DNA from: Amulumruptor sp947039275
GTDB lineage: Bacteria > Bacteroidota > Bacteroidia > Bacteroidales > Muribaculaceae
Direction of reading: 5' to 3'
Assembly (NCBI GenBank): GCA_947039275.1
Contig: CAMQYL010000001.1
Location: 1 to 64,000, forward strand
DNA: 64,000 nt
Positions within the stretch are counted from its first letter, which is position 1, and each line of letters opens with the position of its first letter. Shown piece by piece: positions 60,631 through 64,000 of the stretch. The notes below the pieces were generated by a model. It did not search any database and was not told the origin of the DNA. It worked only from the letters and a program-made list of their open reading frames with translations. Position numbers and translations under genes: made by a program.

Positions 60631-60932
60631 CAACAACCATCAACCAGCATGACGGAATCACAAATATAGCCATCAACGGACGACTCGATTCGGTAACCGC
60701 ACCTCAGTTTGACAGCGAGGTAGCCCACATATGCTCTACTGATAGCCGTGGGGACATTATCATAGACTGCGCAGGGATGGAATATATCAGCAGTGCCGGA
60801 CTTCGCTCTTTCATCACCTTGCTTAAAAGTTCAAAAGCCGCCGGACGCTCACTGGAACTCCAAAACCTCTCTGCCTCGATACGTGCGATATTCGACATGA
60901 CTGGATTCACTTCAATATTCAACATCCGATAA
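60627..60932 (+). CDS. STAS-domain anti-sigma factor antagonist (RsbV-like)
   Basis: A 101-residue STAS protein: INGRLDSVTAPQFDSEV, then IIIDCAGMEYISSAGLRSF with the phosphorylatable Ser55/Ser56, and FDMTGFTSIF near the end. Its partner phosphatase and kinase are both domains of the upstream protein, and the genes overlap by 4 bp. Unphosphorylated STAS proteins bind an anti-sigma factor or other target. The NRPS gene begins 8 bp downstream. Confidence 0.93.
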   Translation: MTTTINQHDGITNIAINGRLDSVTAPQFDSEVAHICSTDSRGDIIIDCAGMEYISSAGLRSFITLLKSSKAAGRSLELQNLSASIRAIFDMTGFTSIFNIR

Positions 60933-60940
60933 CATCCATT

Positions 60941-63900
60941 ATGACCGACAACATGACTCCCATGCCTGTGCTCACACAGTCGCAGCTCGGCATCTATATA
61001 GAAAGCCTGCGCCACGAAGGCACTCCCATATATCACACTCCTCACCTCGCGCGCATGCATGGAGTGGCAGATGCACAGCGTCTCGCCGATGCAGTGCGCA
61101 AGGTCATAGCCGCCTACCCGAGCATGTCGGCAAGGATAGTGACCGACAGCGATGGCAACCCTACCCTGTCGGATGCCTCCGCTTCCCACCCCCTTGAAGT
61201 CGTTCTCGTCGAAATGACCGAGGAGCAGTTGATGACAGATAAGGATTCGTTGGTAAAACCGTTTGGTTTAGAAGTCGGTGAACTGGCTCATGTATCAGTC
61301 ATCCGGACCGAGCGCGGTGTCTATCTGTTCACCGATTTCCATCACACCATATTTGATGGACACTCACATAAATTGCTCCTTAAGGAAATTGACAAGGCAT
61401 ACAGCGGCAGCCCCGTCACTCCAGAAGCGTTGACCATCTATGATATAGCCCGAGAAGAAGCCGATGCGAGAACATCAGCGGACTATGCTTCGGCACATGA
61501 CAGCTACAAGAAGATGCTTGATGGCGCTGACACGGAGCTGGAACTACCCTCCTATGCCAATGCCGCCACTGAGGCTTACGACGAAGTGACCATCTCGCTT
61601 GACATAGACAGCGAGGTTTACAAGACCTATTGCCATGCCCACAGTATGCCCCAGAGTGTACCTGCCACGGCAGCCATGGGTATAGTGCTTCAGGCATTTT
61701 CGCGCAAGGAAGATGTCACTTTCGCCACAATATACCATGGACGCAAAGGCGACCGCTATGACCGAAGCTTCGGCATGATGGTCAAAACTCTGCCAGTCAG
61801 AGTAAGCATCAATCAGTCCACAACCATAGGCTCACTGCTTGATGCCACGAAGGTCAATCTGAAAACGGCGCGTGAAAACGACATATACTCGTTTGCCGAT
61901 GCCGCCTCTGAGTTCGGAGTCAGCTCAGATTTCCTGTTTGCTTTCCAAGGAGAGTTTCTCAACATGCCCCAGGTCAATGGTGGCGATGTGGAAGAAATAC
62001 CTGTGAAGAAGCTATCAACAGGGTCAAAAATCACCGCAAACCTGTTAATGGAGGGGGGCAAGATGAAAATGGTGATGGAATACCGCAGCGATCTGTATTC
62101 ACCTGCATTCATCACATCTATCGCGTCCACATTTGCAACGGTGCTGTCGGAGATTATGTCATCGGATACCGGTATTAATGTATTGGAACTGCCACTGCTC
62201 ACTCCGACGGAAATGAGCAGTGTCATCACGCTTGGAGAGGGAGCAACGTCTACAGCCGATCCTCAGGCAACCATACCTATGCTGTTTAAAGAAGCTGCCA
62301 GGTTACACGGCGACAACACCGCCATCGTGTACAATGGACGCCAGATGACTTACCGCGAACTCGACCGCGCAACCGATGCTCTCGCTGTCATGCTGCATGA
62401 CCGATACGGAGTGACTACCGAGACCACGGTAGGTGTGCTGATTGAACGCTCAGAACTCATGGCTATATACCCGTTGGCTATAATGAAAGCGGGAGGGGCG
62501 TATATGCCTCTTGACCCACATTTTCCACAGGATCGCCTGATGTTCATGGTAGAAGATGCCGGGGTATCGCTGATACTTGCCGATGACGGTCTGGCAGATG
62601 TTACGATGCCTCAATTTGACGGCACTGTCATTTCAGCTTCAGTTATGGAGTCATTAGCCGATGCCGACCGAGAGATATGCGAAGCGCAACCTGGAGATTC
62701 CATGGTCGTCCTCTATACTTCCGGCTCTACCGGCAAACCCAAAGGCGTCACCCTTGTGCAACACAATATAGTGAATTTCTGTGCCGCCTACACATCCATG
62801 ACACAGCTCTCAGCAAGTGACCGTGTGGGCGCGTATGCCGCATTCGGGTTCGATGCCCACATGATGGATCTCTATCCTGCCCTGCTGTGCGGAGCCACGG
62901 TGCATATCTTTGACTCGGAGATGCGCCTTGACCTCACAGCAATGCACGAGTATATAGAGCGCGAGCAGATCACGGTTATGTTCATGACCACACAGATTGC
63001 ATGGCAGATGGCAACGCTGTTTGACTTCACATCGCTGCGAGTGCTCTCGGCTGGCGGTGAGAAACTGCCTCCTATCGGTCTGCTGCCCTACACATTCTAC
63101 AATGTCTACGGACCCACCGAGTGCTCCGTACTGACCACTGCATACCCTGCCAGCGGTGGTACCGACGGCACAATCATCGGCAGACCGCTCATGGGCTATG
63201 AACTGCTTATCGTCGACCGCAATCTTCGCCCCGTACCACAGGGTGTGTCAGGCGAGCTGATTATCCTCGGAGACGGAGTAGGACGCGGCTACCTCAACCG
63301 CCCCGAACTCAATGCCGAGAAATTCATTACCATCAGCGGCAAAAAGGCATATCGCACCGGTGACCAGGCAAGATATATGACGGACGGCAATGTGGAATTT
63401 TTAGGCCGCATGGACGGACTTGTCAAGCTCCGTGGCTTGCGCATAGAACTTGGCGAAATCGAAGCGGTAGCTACTGCACATCCCACAGTTAAGACTTTCG
63501 TGGCATCCGTCAAGGAATTCGGAGGCATGGAGAATCTAATCGGCTACTATACCGTCAAGGATGGGCAGAACCTGACCGCTGACACACTGCGCGAATTCAT
63601 GTCGCAGTCGCTCACCGAATTCATGGTGCCACAAGTCATAATGCAGCTCGAAACTATGCCGCTGACCCCTAACGGCAAGGTCGACCGCCGTGCGCTCCCT
63701 GTCCCTGAGACAGCTGTTGCTGAAATCATAGAGCCGGCATCGCCAATGGAGCAGACGATATACGACATCACGGCAGAGATACTCAAGCACACAGATTTCG
63801 GTGTCACTACCAACCTGCTGTCGGTGGGTCTGACCTCTCTGATGGCTATGCGTCTCGTGGCATCGGTAATCAGGGATACCGGACTGAAACTGACAGCCAA

Positions 63901-64000
63901 GACCGTCATGTCAACTCCCACGGTGCGCGAAATCGCCGCCTCCTTAGAGTCGGCGACAAGAACAGCCGACGATACCACCGCGCACAAACGCCGCCGCTAC
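60941..64000 (+). CDS. Non-ribosomal peptide synthetase (C-A-PCP...), 3' end outside the window
   Basis: An open frame of at least 1020 codons. It has a condensation-type domain (residues 1-440, HHTIFDG at 134-140), an adenylation domain (about 450-900) with YTSGSTGKPKG (from 592), FGFDAHMMDLYP, NVYGPTE, YRTGDQARY, LGRMDGLVKLRG and NGKVDRR, and a carrier domain with its attachment Ser966 in LLSVGLTSLMA. By alignment with GrsA the binding-pocket residues read roughly D-A-M-F-L-A-V-V-L-K, suggesting a hydrophobic amino acid. It lies 8 bp after the STAS gene in the same operon. The product is unknown. Confidence 0.95.
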   Translation, partial: MTDNMTPMPVLTQSQLGIYIESLRHEGTPIYHTPHLARMHGVADAQRLADAVRKVIAAYPSMSARIVTDSDGNPTLSDASASHPLEVVLVEMTEEQLMTDKDSLVKPFGLEVGELAHVSVIRTERGVYLFTDFHHTIFDGHSHKLLLKEIDKAYSGSPVTPEALTIYDIAREEADARTSADYASAHDSYKKMLDGADTELELPSYANAATEAYDEVTISLDIDSEVYKTYCHAHSMPQSVPATAAMGIVLQAFSRKEDVTFATIYHGRKGDRYDRSFGMMVKTLPVRVSINQSTTIGSLLDATKVNLKTARENDIYSFADAASEFGVSSDFLFAFQGEFLNMPQVNGGDVEEIPVKKLSTGSKITANLLMEGGKMKMVMEYRSDLYSPAFITSIASTFATVLSEIMSSDTGINVLELPLLTPTEMSSVITLGEGATSTADPQATIPMLFKEAARLHGDNTAIVYNGRQMTYRELDRATDALAVMLHDRYGVTTETTVGVLIERSELMAIYPLAIMKAGGAYMPLDPHFPQDRLMFMVEDAGVSLILADDGLADVTMPQFDGTVISASVMESLADADREICEAQPGDSMVVLYTSGSTGKPKGVTLVQHNIVNFCAAYTSMTQLSASDRVGAYAAFGFDAHMMDLYPALLCGATVHIFDSEMRLDLTAMHEYIEREQITVMFMTTQIAWQMATLFDFTSLRVLSAGGEKLPPIGLLPYTFYNVYGPTECSVLTTAYPASGGTDGTIIGRPLMGYELLIVDRNLRPVPQGVSGELIILGDGVGRGYLNRPELNAEKFITISGKKAYRTGDQARYMTDGNVEFLGRMDGLVKLRGLRIELGEIEAVATAHPTVKTFVASVKEFGGMENLIGYYTVKDGQNLTADTLREFMSQSLTEFMVPQVIMQLETMPLTPNGKVDRRALPVPETAVAEIIEPASPMEQTIYDITAEILKHTDFGVTTNLLSVGLTSLMAMRLVASVIRDTGLKLTAKTVMSTPTVREIAASLESATRTADDTTAHKRRRY

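Noticed and set aside
1..64000. Insertion sequences or transposases
   Set aside because: No transposase motif was recognised; the only mobile unit with an enzyme is the integrase-bearing element.

Overview
The window looks like a chromosome segment of a gut-type Bacteroidales bacterium, most likely Muribaculaceae (the family is my inference). The order-level signs are: promoters of the form TTTG-N19-20-TAnnTTTG, a primary sigma factor of only 286 residues, TatA/TatC without TatB, a gliding-motility-type C-terminal sorting domain, TonB-receptor-like outer-membrane barrels and a Bacteroidetes-type tyrosine recombinase. Five tRNA-like loci (four intact tRNAs, one disrupted), about 60 protein genes, and many palindromic intergenic repeats are visible. 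There is no rRNA, no CRISPR array and no recognisable transposase.

Positions 142-14777 are an integrated element in the 3' part of a tRNA(CAU) gene. A 54-bp exact direct repeat (142-195 and 14724-14777) marks its ends. It carries a tyrosine recombinase, an AbiH-type phage-defence gene with a partner gene, a ParB-like protein, a helicase-like protein with a degenerate Walker A motif, a DUF3871 protein, a RadC/JAB protein, and a ten-gene, one-direction cargo cluster (5955 to 548). The cargo includes three lipoproteins, a SanA-like protein with an added C-terminal domain, and a tiny FtsZ-like protein. Both ends carry the same pair of short repeats, probable recombinase arm sites, and the left end holds a tRNA copy with a 42-nt hairpin inserted in its D-loop.

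Positions 14.8-25.2 kb hold an endo-galactanase, MsrB, a T9SS-type secreted protein, a lytic transglycosylase, UvrA, and a Y-family polymerase/YolD-like pair preceded by a small acidic ORF. Positions 25.3-31.8 kb form a small accessory patch: acetyltransferases, GrpB, a chloramphenicol-acetyltransferase-like protein, two near-identical tautomerases, a GNAT remnant, an AlbA_2/ATPase plus membrane-protein pair, and a frameshifted queG-like gene.

Positions 32-57 kb are mostly core genes: a porin, an alanine symporter with an M18 aminopeptidase, tatAC, an outer-membrane barrel protein, a bPH protein with SanA, cinA-tsaD, a tricorn-type protease, trxA, yccF, mutS, a four-gene 2-oxoacid:ferredoxin oxidoreductase operon, rpoD and a NatAB-like exporter. 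From 57.6 kb come ferritin and then an operon joining a SpoIIE-type phosphatase (with a fused anti-sigma-like kinase domain), a STAS antagonist and a non-ribosomal peptide synthetase that runs off the window.

Intergenic DNA holds two related families of palindromic repeats. One is a roughly 290-bp mirror-symmetric element made of three nested palindrome types, present twice in opposite orientations. The other is a 70-87-bp element with constant TGTAGGG/CCCTACA-type ends and interchangeable palindromic cores.
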